Part shown: piece after piece, positions 1 to 12,264 of the stretch
Numbering within the stretch: the first letter of the stretch is position 1
Layout of the letters: every line of letters starts with the position of its first letter
Source of the DNA: Listronotus oregonensis
Taxonomy: Eukaryota > Arthropoda > Insecta > Coleoptera > Curculionidae
Assembly (NCBI GenBank): GCA_019359885.1
Contig: JAHBCN010000253.1
Span: 186,001-250,000, forward strand
Direction: 5' to 3'
DNA: 64,000 nt
The notes under the pieces: model-generated
Told to the model about the DNA's origin: nothing
Databases searched by the model: none
Seen by the model: the letters and a program-made list of their open reading frames with translations, nothing else
Translations under genes and position numbers: made by a program

Positions 1-131
1 GAGACGCCTTTATAATTTTCATAAGACAAGCCTTTTGTACGACTGCGTTTGATTTTTTGCGCTTGAGTTTCATTTCTTACGCCTTTCCTTTTTCTCTGAT
101 CTTCTACTTCTTCACGTTCACTTTCCGACAT
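1..131 (-). CDS. N-terminus of a transposase-like protein, cut by the window edge
   Basis: Read on the minus strand from the ATG at 131-129, the frame stays open to the window edge. It gives about 43 residues rich in Glu, Arg and Lys, with RKRKG near residue 13 and a later RTKGLSYENYKG segment. The spacing resembles the conserved basic segment of the intact transposase-like gene at 19-21.6 kb (RKRK, about a dozen residues, K..R..G..Y....G). I infer a second, diverged member of the same family. The flanking repeats at 296-490 support a transposon context. Only the N-terminus is visible, so the catalytic region cannot be judged. It could instead be an unrelated basic protein. Confidence 0.5.
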   Translation of the reverse strand, partial: MSESEREEVEDQRKRKGVRNETQAQKIKRSRTKGLSYENYKGV

Positions 132-295
132 CTTAATATTAAATTATTATATTTAGAAAATTTTGCACGGCAGTACAACAGCACGTTAAAAATAACTTCA
201 AACTAATAATGAGACAAATAACATTTGTCATTGAACAGCTGTATTTAATGTCAAATTTTGAAATCAGTGTTACCAAATATTGAAATTATCGTTTG

Positions 296-490
296 AGTAA
301 GAAAGGGAATAAGTCAGTGACTTGTTCGGTTTCTTACTTACACGGTAATTTCATGTGCCCTATATTTTACAAACGCATAGACTGACATATTCCTTTTCTT
401 AACTGATTTGTAGGTCTTGCCATAAATAACTGGCATTCATTAAAATCGCCATACTGAAAAAAACCTGACTTGTTCCCTTTCTTAATTAAC
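296..490. repeat. Clustered terminal-like motifs beside the partial transposase gene
   Basis: The motif TAAGAAAGGGAAYAAGTCA occurs forward at about 302-320 and inverted at about 327-350 and 467-487, with a weaker inverted copy near 390-412. Such repeats of a terminal motif near a transposon end are typical of transposase binding sites. I infer this is the right end of the element whose gene starts at 131 on the minus strand. The true terminus and target duplication were not found. Confidence 0.45.
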
Positions 491-1911
491 CGATTCAAAT
501 ATAGCTACAAATAAACATAAAATGATTTTGGATCTTTTGTTTTAAAAAGGATAGATGGATTCTAAATTATAAAGAACAGTTAGTTATAAAATTCTTGTAA
601 ATAAATAGTTTTACTAATATGTATTAAATTAAAACATTAATTTTCTAGAAAAAAAAAGAAAAAGATGAATCTACCTAACGAAATGTATCAATAAAATGCA
701 GTAGAAATGAATTATATTAGAGAACCTGTTAAAAACCCTATAAAGAAGTTCTGTAGTATTGGTCATTTGAGCTATCTATTGTGTTAATTGTTTGTAAAGA
801 AAATATTGTATAAAATTACTTCGGTGTCGAACCAATTTTTTTTATATTCTATGCAAGGTAATTATTTTTAAATCTTTTTTATTTTGTGGATTTTAAACGC
901 AAAATTCCAAACCTAACTATTTCTTGTTATCTAGTTACCATAAAATGTTGAAAAATGTGCTGATTTGTCAAGTTTTTTATTTTTTACTCTTTGTTAAATT
1001 TAACAATTGTTAAATCCATTGTTAACTTTAACAAAGTGTTTATTACTCGGCCGTTAGTCTATAAATTAAAGAGTTTATAGACTAATATAATTGCGCATCA
1101 GAATTTAAAATTATGAAACATAGTTTTAAAAATTTATTATTTTTGCGTGTCTTCAAAATAACCAAATTATTTTTATTTAAATCAGGGTTTAACGCTGTGT
1201 TATAAACCGGAATTGATTTTTAAATAACATATTTTTTACCCGTAGCAACATGGTATTTTGTTAATTTCAACAATGATAGTAATAAATATATTTAAATATA
1301 TAAACATATATTACAGTCCTACTTGATCTTTATATAGTTTAAATAGACCCTCTTGTCAGAGTCTAATACAATACTGGATATTACAAGTAAGTATCCATTA
1401 AGTTTTAAAAGCTCTTTAATATTTTATTTAAATGTTATACTCAAAATATACCTATGGCTGTTATAAATTAAAAAAAAATATATTAAAACAAATTTCAAAT
1501 TATTTACAACATTTTTAGACCTGCCAAATAACCTAAAAACTTTTCAAGTATATAAGTATGTCGCAATAATATTGTTTATTAGGGTCATTAAAAATAAAGC
1601 AATGATCATATATTACTAAATGTCAATAAGAATAGAATTTAAATAAATATATTTTTTGCCTTTATAAAACAAGAATTAAATAGTGAACTTTTATAACCAC
1701 ACACCAAAACTTCTCAGGGATAACCTTTATTTTAATATTTTGGAAAAATAAACAATTTAAATAAATTATAAAAAAATATATATTTTAAATGATGATTAAT
1801 AAAGCTATAAGTTGCAGCAAAATTTAAAAATTTAAACCCGGTAGTGCGTTTAAACAATTAAACGAAATTTTAATAATGAATATGATTCGCACGTAATTTT
1901 CTAAATCTAAC
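491..1911. other. AT-rich intronic sequence
   Basis: No coding signal was recognised apart from the MITE relic listed separately at 990-1057. By the exon model it would be intron following the 1912-2082 exon on the minus strand. Confidence 0.5.
990..1057. repeat. MITE relic, one end
   Basis: This stretch, ending in CGGCCGTTAG, is a diverged match to the right terminal repeat of the TTAA-flanked MITE at 48295-48529. It shares the order TTTAACAATTG, TCCATTG, TTTAAC, then CGGCCGTTA. Only one end is recognisable. Confidence 0.55.
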
Positions 1912-2082
1912 CTTGATCACTTAGTGTTGAGTGGATACCTGGAGGTGCTGGCCCAGATAAGTCACTCACTTCTAAAACAAAACTTTGATGAAGACCTCCA
2001 TCGTGTCCAGCAATACATGAAACTTCCAGGCCACCATGACTTGCATTTCGTATGATACAGCTTTTTGGAGATTCTGGAGGTT
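1912..2082 (-). CDS. Sidestep-family receptor: exon opening the fibronectin-III-like domain
   Basis: This minus-strand exon follows a polypyrimidine tract and AG (2084-2083) and ends before a GT at 1911-1910 (CAAG then GTTAGA). It encodes about 56 residues: PPESPKSC, then HGGLEVSCIAGHDGG, then SFVLEVSDLSG. From general knowledge of the family, sidestep-type insect cell-surface receptors carry PP...C...SLEV.C..GFDGG....FVLEV just after the last Ig domain. The exon is phase 1 at both ends and joins in frame to the Ig exon at 49468-49761. An alternative donor lies at 1938 (CCAG then GTATCC), which would shorten the exon by 27 bases. The next downstream exon must lie left of the window. Sidestep proteins guide motor axons and act in adhesion at the membrane; that role is inferred from the family. 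Confidence 0.78.
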
Positions 2083-3959
2083 CTAAAAAAAAAAAAATTC
2101 AATTATAAAATTTAAAAATTTGAGCAACCATCTGCTAAAATACTTGTACAATAAAGAGTTAAAAAATTAATTTAAGACCTTAGGAAGCTAGATTTCTGAG
2201 AAAAAAATAAAAATTTGAGTTCATTACATTAACCTTGGGTGAAAATACCTTAAACTTAAAAAAATATATATAATTAAATTTTAAATATTTAAATTTACTT
2301 GCATTAACTGTCTTTAAAAAATAATTTTATTTAAATTAATGTTTTAAAGTCGGGTGCTATAAAAAGCATACATTATTTCTCCCTTTGAAACTATATTAAT
2401 TTTATTTTTTAAAGTTTTAAATTTACTACTATTTTATTTATAACGTATTTTTTAAACATATCATACTTTTTTACAATGATTAAGGAATTAAAACATATCA
2501 AAGGAACACTTTATTTGATGCAGCCGATAAGTTAAAGACTACTATAGGCAACTTCTTATGGTATTTTAACATTTAAATGGTCCTCGTTAGTTCTGATTAT
2601 CGAGCACCGTAGGCTGTTAGTGGGTCATATTTCCACTGTTTTAATATTTATAGTACCTAATTATCTTATATTAAAACGAAATTTTAAAATCCTAGGTTTT
2701 AAAGTAAATACCCAGTTACCCAAACTATCCTTATAAAAATCCTAGGTGTAAAAATAAATATCCATTTACCCAAATTATCTTGTAAATTTAAATGTTAATA
2801 AAAATCCTTAGTTAAAAAATAAATATACTATTTGTGATGCAGGTTCTACCTTAAAAAATATTATTTAAAATTACTTATGCTTTTTTGAAAATATATTAAC
2901 AAATCCAGAATAGGACAACCTTATTGTAGAAAATATAAACTACAGATATGTAAAGTAGGAAAGATACCTAAATATATATAGAGCTTCTTTTGCCAAAGTA
3001 CAAGTAACGTTAGTAAAACATTGTTTTTTTTTAATTTTTAAAACAGTCATAAGATAACTAATACAAACGTTATTCTGGCTTTTTACAAAATTCATTAAAA
3101 CTTTTGTAATTTGAGCAACATTTTACCTCTAATAATGAGCAAGTTGAATATTTGAGCCTGAAGTTTTAGACATAATGTAAAAACATGTTTCCCAAGCAGC
3201 TGTTTGTGTTATAAAAATTAGAAACAACTGATGTTTTAGCAAACTATATTATCTGGAATATAAAGTTATTTACAGTGTTGTCAAAAAAGTTAATAAATTA
3301 TAGGATTTGTTATTAAATAACTTTTTGTTAATAAGTTTTACCGTTAATTTTTGCCAGTTTTGCATAATATATACCTTACTATTAATGATTTTAAATTTTT
3401 ATAGAACATAAAATTAAGGAACACAGAAGTTGCATTTTGATTTAAATAAATGTATTAATTGGTCATTTTTAAAGGCTGTATTGTCTTATTTTATTTTTGA
3501 TTTAAACTTAAGTAAACTAAAAACTTTCTATGAGAGTTTAATAAAAAAATGCTGTTAAACATATGTTATATATTATTTATGTACAGAGATTTTTTAAATT
3601 AAATATTTGTACTTTTTACCAAATAACATCTTAATAAATAGTGCTTATGTAATAACAAGTACTAAATAAAAAATATAAAAATATTTAATTTTAAACAACA
3701 TTGTAAATATTAGTTTTTTGTTAAGAAAAAACACTGCTAGAAATATTTTGTGTGTTGCCTAATGAAGTTTAGAAATATCAACTTAGTATTTTATTAGATA
3801 TTTTTAATGTTCTAAGTTACATAAGTTTAGTAAATATTACCGGACAATGCTTCTCTTGTTATACTAAGTACAAGTGGTTCCTTTTTACTCATATGGGCTG
3901 ACGGTCTATAAATATCAAATATCAAAAAAATCTAAAGTTCTGGGTCCCCGTCAAAAAAA
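2083..3959. other. AT-rich intron with a short degenerate tandem repeat
   Basis: No gene was recognised. At about 2686-2840 a block starting AAAATCCTAGGT, then TAAATA, CCCA and TTACCCAAA repeats about three times with decay. Confidence 0.45.
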
Positions 3960-3969
3960 TATTTATTAA

Positions 3970-4500
3970 TTAAAATGTGACACGTGTTTTGCTCTCACAA
4001 GCATTATCAGAACTACAGAAAAGAAAGAAACGTAACTTATTACTATCATTATGGTTAAAAAATTTAAATCGCCTTATAAACATGAGAAACAATAAACAAA
4101 AATGACACTTTACATTAAAAAATAATTAAAACAAGAGAAAAACTGAAACTAAAATTCTGCCATTGAACCATACATTTGCAACTGTACAATTATGCTACTG
4201 TAGGTTGTTAAAGATCAGCGCTGGTTCAAAAGTTTGGCTCTAGTGCTCGCCATCGTCTCCAATAGATCCAGTTTCGTAGTTTTCGGACACTCAAGCAAAA
4301 CGTTTACATTCTCCGTAACTGAAAATTTATGCCTCGATTCCAGCAAATGGTTAGAAAAGGCCTATTTTGTATTCAAAATATCGAAATCTGTAACGAAGGT
4401 AGTTGCCGAATCGGAACCAATTGTCAGTCCCGACAGCGCTTTTAGTGGCGTCATATGGAACTGAATATGGATCCCGACTCAAGACTCTAGTCAAAGCGTA
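3970..4500 (-). pseudogene. Penelope-like retroelement, C-terminal remnant
   Basis: The minus-strand reading includes AFSNHLLESRHKFSVTEN and then NVLLECPKTTKLDLLETM. This matches the end of the GIY-YIG endonuclease region of Penelope-like elements (..HLL...H.F....VL...PK...L.LLE). Downstream, at 3978-4013 on the minus strand, CTGATAA, GCTTGTGAGAGC and AAAACACG form a decayed version of the hammerhead-like tail motif seen at 15811-15850. Stops break the upstream part and no reverse transcriptase domain was found, so this is a 5'-truncated dead copy. Confidence 0.6.
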
Positions 4501-5751
4501 AAAAAATGCGATCCAAAATTAAATTTGAACTTGTTAGTTAAAAACATCTTATTTTGTATATTGCAACTCTACCTAGGTTGGTAACAGTAAAAAATTCCCC
4601 TTTTTTATATTCAACCCGTCAGAACTTTAAGGACCAAGCCAATAGTGTAAATAAAGTGACGTTTTTTTAAACACGGTTACGATTAGCGACAAAATTGACG
4701 TGTACTTAATTTTTAGTCAATAGTAAAAGATTTGTGAAAATCGTTGTCCAAGGTTCTTATCAATTCCGGGCGTAAAGCACAACACAACCTTTGATAGTTA
4801 TTTAAGAAGTATTACTTAATATTACATTTTAATAAAATAAAATAAAATATACCCGGTTGTTTAATAATTATGTCTAAAAAATGTATTTCTATTGGAGCTC
4901 TTTGGGACCCAATATCTCCGAAAACGAGACCTATACGAATACGGTTTAAATAAACTAAAGTATTCTTTTCATGTGTTTTTTTTATATTCGGGTGATTTTT
5001 TACATTTTTCCAGACAACTGGTATTTTGTCTAAGACCGCGACTCTAAGCTTTGTATTTTTTTACTTATTAAATTAAAGGTCTCTGAAAAAATTGATAATT
5101 TTTTCGAACAAGAAAGAAACTATAAGGATATCCATAAAAGGGGGTTATAAATTATAGTATTCTTATACCAAATTAATAAAAAACACTATTAATTTAACGT
5201 TTAAATATCATTGAATAGTAATTCTAAATTGGAGATTTTTTTTATTCAGCCTGAATTTTATAGCTTTGCTTTTAGATAAGAGAAAAATATTTATCAAAAC
5301 TAACTTTTTTTGTTAACTATTAAAAAACTAGATAGTTTAAGATTCAACTTTTGATCACGAACGCATTGAAAGCAAATATGTAAAATATAAAAAGTGTAAT
5401 TGCATAATCTTTTTACTATGAATAAGGAATAATTTGACCTATTTATAATATAGTACCTAAATAAATTTTACATGCATTAACTGCAATATATGGTTACTTT
5501 TTTAGTTAATCAAATGGTAAATACAAATATTTAACAGTTTCTACTAAAGTCACATCGATTTGTTTTAAAACATATACTGTAATTTTAAAAAATATTATCT
5601 AATTAATTTTATTTCTAATTAATCATTCTACTAGTATTATTTATATTTTACAAATTAATATTTTTCTAAAAAAACTAAAAATATACGTAAAAAAAAGATT
5701 TGATGTTTCTTTAAAAGTGCTAGACAATGTTATGGTTCAATAACACTAAAA
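4501..5751. other. AT-rich intron, nothing recognised
   Basis: No coding, RNA or repeat signal stands out on either strand. Confidence 0.4.
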
Positions 5752-6024
5752 TCTTGGACTTCCATTGTCTTTATTTGTTAATTAATACACAATTTTTCGG
5801 TTAGCGATGTATCTTCAACCGTTTTTAAGTGATAACGAAAACTATTCTTAAAAGCTACTACCTTATATACTATCCGTTGTTCACCGAAACTTGACCGACT
5901 TTTCACGGTTCAGCAACGGCAGCCAGATATTTGGAATGTCGACACTAGGTTTGCTAAATACATTTTGGTTGTTTGCAATTATTACAGCTTCTTTATATTT
6001 TCTTTTCTTTCAGTGAGTTTCTTT

Positions 6025-6218
6025 TTAAATAATTTTTGCTTCCGACCATTGTATGCGGTGTTTTGACCATGCGTGTTCGACAATCCCTGATTTCGACATT
6101 TCACCTAATTCCATATGTTTTTCTGTCTTCCATAACTCTAATTTCGAGTGGTCTTTTTGTTTCCCCCACCTATACCTCACCACATTCACAGGGAATTTGG
6201 TAGGTACAGTCATTTTTT
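6025..6218 (-). pseudogene. Penelope-like GIY-YIG remnant, left arm
   Basis: Minus-strand frames give QIPCECGEV, then VGETKRPLE, then ELGEMSKSGIVEHAWSKH. These match the GIY-YIG endonuclease signature of Penelope-like elements (Y.IPC.CG..YIGET...L..R..EH). The frame changes within the domain and stops occur, so the copy is dead. The reverse transcriptase part is absent. Confidence 0.7.
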
Positions 6219-6365
6219 TTTAAACATTGTTGTACGGTCTCGTCTTAGTAAGAATAATTCTCAGAATGGTTTGGGATTTAAATGCTGTTTTAATATTATA
6301 CCTATTCCGCAGAATAGCGAATAGATATAATATAAAAAAGTATTATTACTAAGACGAGACCGGAC

Positions 6366-6560
6366 AATAATGTTTCCAAAAGTGACTGTATCTGCCAAAT
6401 TCCCTGTGAATGTGGTGAGGTATATATCGGGGAAACAAAAAAAACACTTGAAATTAGATTTAAAGAACACAAAAAAACATACGTAGCGAGGTGAAACGTA
6501 GGAATCAGGGATTGCCGAACATGCATAGTCAAAACAACACCGCATACAAGGGTCGGAGGA
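6366..6560 (+). pseudogene. Penelope-like GIY-YIG remnant, right arm
   Basis: The plus strand reads CQIPCECGEVYIGETKKTLE and continues RFKEHKK before a frameshift and stop. The Y-IPC-CG-VYIGET core of the GIY-YIG nuclease is better kept here than in the left arm. The downstream part shows the same element tail to about 6843. Confidence 0.75.
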
Positions 6561-6843
6561 AAAAAAATTCATAAAGAAACCCACTGAAAAAAAATTAAAG
6601 AAACTGTAATAATTGCAAAAAACCAAAATGTATTTAGTAAACCTAGTGTCGACATTCCGAATATCTGGCTGCCGTTGCAAAACCGTGAAAAGTTGGTCAA
6701 GCTTCGGTGAACAACGGATAGTATATAAGGTCGTAGCTTTTAAAAACAGTTTTAGTTATCACTTGAAAACGGTTAGAGATACATTACTTACCGAAACGAT
6801 GTGTATCAATTAACAAATAAAGACCATGGAAGTCCAAGATTTT

Positions 6844-8880
6844 AGTATTATTAAAAAGATTTGATAATAAAATACATAATTTATCATTGCTAAGGGCTAG
6901 AAACTAAATTACCATTTGCAAATATTATCTCTAACAAAAAAATCGCAAAAAAGACTTATTAAAAAATAAGAAGTGACATTAGTTGTTAAATCCTATATAA
7001 ATCCATTTAAATCTACAACCAATAAACGACGTGATCTTAAGTTCTCCGTTTTAATCAAGATATGCTTATCCAATTTATTATTAGTTTTAAATGCAATAAC
7101 GTCATAAATAAAGTTTGAAGTACGTATTTTAATATCCGCGTAGCAAGTTAAAGGTTGCTCGGATAAGTACTTTGAATATGCATAAGCCCAGATGAAGCAA
7201 ATATGGAAATGAAATTACTCTAAGTTGAGTTAGGTATCAAATTTTGAAAGCATAGTTAGCTTTATTATTTGACTAGGTAATTTAAACATTTAAATTTAAA
7301 TTGTCATATAGTAAAATGAAAGTTTTAAGTTTAGTTTTTAGCGGCTGTTTTGTTGGACTTTATTTACATTTAAAATGGTACCAAAATATGATTACATAAA
7401 ATATATTGTTACTAAATTCTAAGTCTTCAAGATCAAAGTGATCATTGCGAGAAGTCAGAAATAGTTATTGTTTTTTTTTTATGTGTGAAGCAAGCACATG
7501 CAGACAAACTATTAAGGATAATTATTCGATTTGACATTGTTTTAATAAATTGTGCGGTATAGCATATACAATATTTACTTAAAGTGATAAGACAAGTAAA
7601 GCTTTAGTAGTGTAAATTTTATAATTCAAAGAAAATATAGCCTAAGTCTTAAATATCCAGTAATTTTATTTTGTTGAAAATACACAAATTCAATAAAGAA
7701 ATAACTGTATAACTGTATAATATCAATCTATCTAACTGGTGTAAACACTAAAATAGTTCAGTCTTGAAAATAATTTATATATAACTATACGTAACACTCT
7801 ACAAACTAACATGTATTTATGTTTTCTTTTTTTTTAATTTTTCCTAAAGACAAGCCCACACTGTAAAATGTAGCGGATATAGGACATTTAAAAAAAATGT
7901 GAGTTACTATTAGTATAAGATTAACCGCATTTTTTAGGAAATTAATAAAATATTAACTTTACAAAAACTGTGTTTAAGGTACCAAGTATAAAATTTCTTT
8001 AAAAAAAATTGCCCATAACAACTTCTAAAAAACTTTTTAGTTCATGTAGAAAACATTAAATTTAAAAAATGTAAGCACCTGTACGATCGCCTACAAGTTA
8101 GTCCTCCATGGACAATTAGAAGACATAAATATAAAAATTATTATTATTATTAAATTGAACTTTTATAAACGTAATTTATTAATAATTCCCTGTATGGGCA
8201 TTGCGGTCAGGTTTTTGTTAAATGTCATAGTGTTTTAATCAGGCTAATTAAATTAAATAAAATATAACCAAGAACTAAATGCTTGCTTACCTTTTAAATC
8301 AGTGTACCCATAAACACATTTGTATGTTACACATTGCATTTATTTTTATCTTTTGCTCATTAAAAGTGCCTGTAGCCTGTGCTGCGTAATAATTTAAAAA
8401 ATATGTTTTCTTTTTCATTATAGCTATTTTTTTCATTGATTCTGCTAATAAGCTTATTAATTTGTAACGGTTTAATTTTGTCGCAGCTATGTTATGGTGA
8501 ATGCGCTGGTAAATGGGTAAATTGCCTACAGCATTAAATTATTTTTTTTTTAATATTCGAGCTAATCTATCTTGGATGCGCTGACGAGTAGTTGGTCCGA
8601 TTTTGATTTTCAGCTGCTGCAGCCGGCCTGTGCTATTTTGCATGGCGGCCGCTGGTGAAACGACATAGGTTTAATATTTTTACTGCGAATATCGTGGTCA
8701 TCCGTATGGGATTTTTAATTTAAACCATTAATAAATCTTTGCAAAGGCTCCAGTTTTGTTGTTGTGTGAATATTTTTGGAAATTAATGGTGAAATTTGCA
8801 AAGATGGTCTCTGAAAATCAGGATTATTAGATTTGATTCAAGCCGCCCACTTCGAGGCCACATGTTAACCTAAGGCCTGC
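6844..8880. other. AT-rich intron, with a more GC-rich patch at 8570-8680
   Basis: No gene was recognised. The patch at 8570-8680 has clearly higher GC than its surroundings and gives a short open minus frame, but it matches no family I know. It may be an old transposon fragment. Confidence 0.35.
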
Positions 8881-8990
8881 AAACTCAAGTTTAACTCCAA
8901 ACTCAAGTTTAAGTCCAAACTTAAGTATAACTCCAAATTACTGTTCAACTTTAACTTCAAATTTACCTCAAATTTTACTCCGGAGTTGAG
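8881..8990 (+). repeat. Degenerate ~18-bp tandem repeat
   Basis: The unit AACTCAAGTTTAACTCCA is repeated about six times with increasing divergence, then decays into TTTACCTCAAATTTTACTCC. Confidence 0.7.
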
Positions 8991-9289
8991 TCCAGACTCT
9001 GCAGACGACCCTTACCTGCCGTCAGGAAACAGGCAACCTTTTATTAATCCTTTTACCAATTACTAATCCTTTTTTTATGTAACTTGAAAACTTAAACCAT
9101 TTTTTTTTAATCTATGCAATTTAAATCCTCAAGGAATTATTTTTAAATAAATGTAATTTGTTTTTAATCTTTTTGAGTTTTATTTAGCTCACCTGATACC
9201 AGAATAATTTGTATTATTATATTATTATTATTTTTTTTCTTCTCTTTAATGAGTATTGACCAAGTCAGTTTTTTTTAATGCTTATATGC

Positions 9290-9565
9290 TAACTTTTTTT
9301 TTGTTTTGTCGTGCACTGGTGTGTGATCGCCCAAGAGAGCTCCTATAACATCTAGGGGACTTCCAGTTTGTAGTTCGTAAGAAAACTGGTGGCGCCATAA
9401 GGAACTCACTATTCCTCACCCTGAGCTGCGGGTAGGTTTGCACGCACACCTACAGCTTGCTTTGGCGTGAAGCTAACCTGTGCACAGGATAAATTTCGTA
9501 TTAATTTTCTTACTTTTCCTTTTTTTGAGCAATTGGTGTGACTCATCATAGTCACACCAGTTTTT
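9290..9565. other. GC-richer unclassified segment ending in a hairpin
   Basis: The stretch from 9300 to 9500 is compositionally unlike its AT-rich neighbours and probably derives from a mobile element that I cannot classify. At about 9535-9558 there is a 9-bp stem, GGTGTGACT against AGTCACACC, with a six-base loop. Confidence 0.35.
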
Positions 9566-10318
9566 ATATAAACACTGCTCTTAAAAAAAAGTGCGCGGCA
9601 AATTGTTGTTTTTTAAAGTAAGTAATAAATTCTAACATTTGTAGATTATCTAAAAGTAGTTTAATACTCATACGTATATTACTTTGGACCCTGAAACGCA
9701 ATCTCTTAGCTTTGTAAACTTTAACCAAATATTGACCACCTAATATTCGCAATTAAAATTTCCCTTAAATATTACCTATAACGCCCGTAATATTTCAGTG
9801 GTTATAAATATAAGGTATGTAGGATTTTATATGATTTGCAAAAAAAACCTAAGATATTTTGTATATGTCATAAAAATAGCTGACATTATGGAAAGAGCTA
9901 TCACCATGATTTGTCTAAAAAAGGTAAAAGGTTTTTATTGTATTTTGCAACATGTAAAGACAACCAAAAATACAGAAAGACCAGAAAAGTTTTTACTTTT
10001 GTTTTTTTTTTTTTGGTATAGATTATGTTAAAAAAAGCTATCGTTAAATGATTTTAGGAAATTAAAAAAAAAACATTTAAATAAGTGAACAAAACTGTGT
10101 ATTTAAACTGATGATGATTTGGTAGTAAATTTCATCTGGGGAAATAATAATAACATTTTTGTCGTCGGCATACACCACTAAAACTTTTAGGAAAAAGTAT
10201 AAAAAAATGGGAACCCAATAATTGGTATAAAATACTAGATGTGCTATAATAATTTTTATAAAACAGCATATTTTGACAATATTAAAAGATCTCATAATTT
10301 TAAGGAGTTAATTATTGT

Positions 10319-10668
10319 TCGTGGCGAGCTGGTGTAGTGGCAGCATATCAGCCTCTCACCGTTGAAGACCCGGGTTCGAATCCCACATTATTCATTGGAC
10401 TTTTTCATAGTTCGTCACCTCATAAAAGGCAATGGCAAACCACTGTGTAGTATTTTTGCATAGTTAACTCTCTTACATGTGCTTCGGAAAGCACGTTAAG
10501 CCGGTGGTCCCCATATCTGTGTCTAGTTGGTACGCAACCCAGATATGTGCGAGAGGGCGCCTACAGTCTAAATAGAGTATGGCACAGCAAGGAGAAGAGG
10601 AAATATTCTTTACATGACTGTTTTTAAACAGATGCGATATTTGGCTTTTCCCACCCATCTAAGATAAC
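10319..10668 (+). mobile_element. tRNA-derived SINE
   Basis: The head carries an RNA polymerase III box A-like TGGTGTAGTGGC at 10330-10341 and box B GGGTTCGAATCCC at 10372-10384, spaced as in a tRNA gene. A non-tRNA body follows with GGCAATGGCAAACCACTG and GCTTCGGAAAGCACGTTAAG, wording common in insect SINEs. A candidate target duplication CTCATAATTTT lies at 10291-10301 and again at 10669-10679. The left copy is about 20 bases from the tRNA-like start, so the duplication is tentative. Confidence 0.8.
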
Positions 10669-10679
10669 TCATAATTTTG

Positions 10680-11639
10680 TCAGGTTGTAAACTTTATATT
10701 TTATTTTTGACGTGGTGTCATCTTAGACTGTTTTATTTTTTTATACGAGCGATTTTTTTCTTGGAAAATATTTTTAACAGATATCTTTTCTCATAGTCAC
10801 AATATTCTTGCATGTAAATTATTCTGGGTCAAATTGCTTTAGTAATTTTATAGAATAAATAAATTAGGTTGACTTCCCTTCTTATTCACTTATGGATGTT
10901 TCTAAGCCAGAATGACTTCTGCCATGTATTTGCCGTGTACATTCCTGTCTGACATAATACTTGCCACCAGCTTGACATACATTACTTAATAGTTTAGGAA
11001 ATCAAACTAAATTTATATGAACCCGTATTTTCTGATCATACTGGTACATGAACACCAAAAAAAAAGAAAATATTTAAGTATATTTATTATTTACTGGTAA
11101 AGTTTACAATTGATTAAACTGGCTTACCTCAAGTTAAAAAATTTCTAGCATAATTTTAATATTAAATCCTCTAGTGCAACGAGTTTGTGTAAGAGAACAT
11201 AAAATTGAATTTAATTTCTTGGTTTAAGTACGTTTAATTTTAATAAATCTTTCTTAATAAACACTTGTTTTTATTGCCTCCTTAAGTAACAACCTCATTA
11301 CAACTACTTAAAAACTACAATTTTTGAGGGTTTTAAACTTTTTACTAAAAATAAATAAGTTAATTTAATTAACTTTAGTTGTAGAAAAACGCCGTTTTAT
11401 GATAATTTTAATTTCTGTTAAAATATATACAAAGTTACATAGAAAATGCAACAATCAGAATTATTTATTAAATTTTAGTAAAAACTTTTAAACATATTTG
11501 CTATCATGTAAGGATACGCTGATAAAATTTTGAAGGCCGAGCCGTACTTTTTTGTAAAGGCATTTTTTTATATCAGGATTCGAACAATATGAACATGTTT
11601 ACTTAATACTCAATGATTTTTCTGTATTGGATTTGTTTG
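10680..11639. other. AT-rich intron, nothing recognised
   Basis: No supportable gene or repeat was seen. Confidence 0.4.
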
Positions 11640-12262
11640 GTTTCATTTGTTCCATGGCATTATCATTCCTAGAGTTCGCAGACGCGCAAATTTCTCTCAA
11701 CTTTCCAAGTTTAAGAGGGGTCGGATAATCGGGTTATGTACAGCTGGATTTTCTTTTAGAGAAATCGTATATCGGGTAAATCAAAACAAAGCTATAGTAA
11801 TGAAATGTTGTCGGGCGTGGTTCCAAGTAGGCCGAAATCGACACGTTAGAGGTACTGGACGCCAAAAACAGACTACAGATTCTGTTTGAGCACACATGAT
11901 GGCTGTGCAAGAGTAAGGAGGAGATATATGGTAAAAGACAGAACATCAAATTTTCTATCTAACGGCATATTCATCGCAATGCGGGTGTTTTGATATGGAG
12001 TGTGCCATTGCTTACGGCATTAGGTCACCATTAGTGTTTATTCCAGGTAGAATGACTGCCCATCGCTATATCCACGAAGTTTTGCAACCAAATCTGCTTT
12101 CCTCTTTGAAAACATTGCAAGATCCACTTTGTCAGCAGGACAATGCACATTTCACGTCGTACGTGTTAGTTTAGACTTTTTACAAGCGTCCGGTGTAAAT
12201 TTGCTTTGGTGGCCTCCCGGATCTCCAGACATTTGCCTTATCGAATATGTATGAAATATGAT
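11640..12262 (+). pseudogene. Tc1-like transposase remnant
   Basis: The first open part (11647-11889) encodes a paired-like helix-turn-helix start, with RGRIIGLCTAGFSFREI and later a GTGRQKQTT segment like the GRP.. linker of Tc1 transposases. After frameshifts the catalytic region follows near 12020-12250: SPLVFIPGRMTAHRYIHEVL, then QQDNAHF and a degraded version of the WP..SPDL.PIEH.W block. These are the usual Tc1 landmarks around the second and third acidic residues. The part between the helix-turn-helix and the catalytic core is shortened. A LINE 3' end lies immediately after, at 12265. Confidence 0.8.
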
Positions 12263-12264
12263 AG

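Larger units (their letters stand above)
5752..6843. repeat. Palindrome of two Penelope-like 3' ends
   Basis: The left arm (about 5752-6255) and right arm (about 6341-6843) are near-identical inverted copies around a spacer of about 90 bases. Matching landmarks are CTTGGACTTCCAT at 5754 against its complement near 6832, and GGTCTCGTCTTAGTAAGAAT at 6237 against its complement at 6341-6361. Each arm carries a GIY-YIG fragment, with the 3' ends facing outward. Confidence 0.75.

Noticed and set aside
4234..4464. A 76-residue plus-strand frame
   Set aside because: It is the antisense of the Penelope-like remnant on the minus strand.
10330..10400. A tRNA gene
   Set aside because: The box A and box B are good, but the 3' half continues into a SINE body and no acceptor stem closes.
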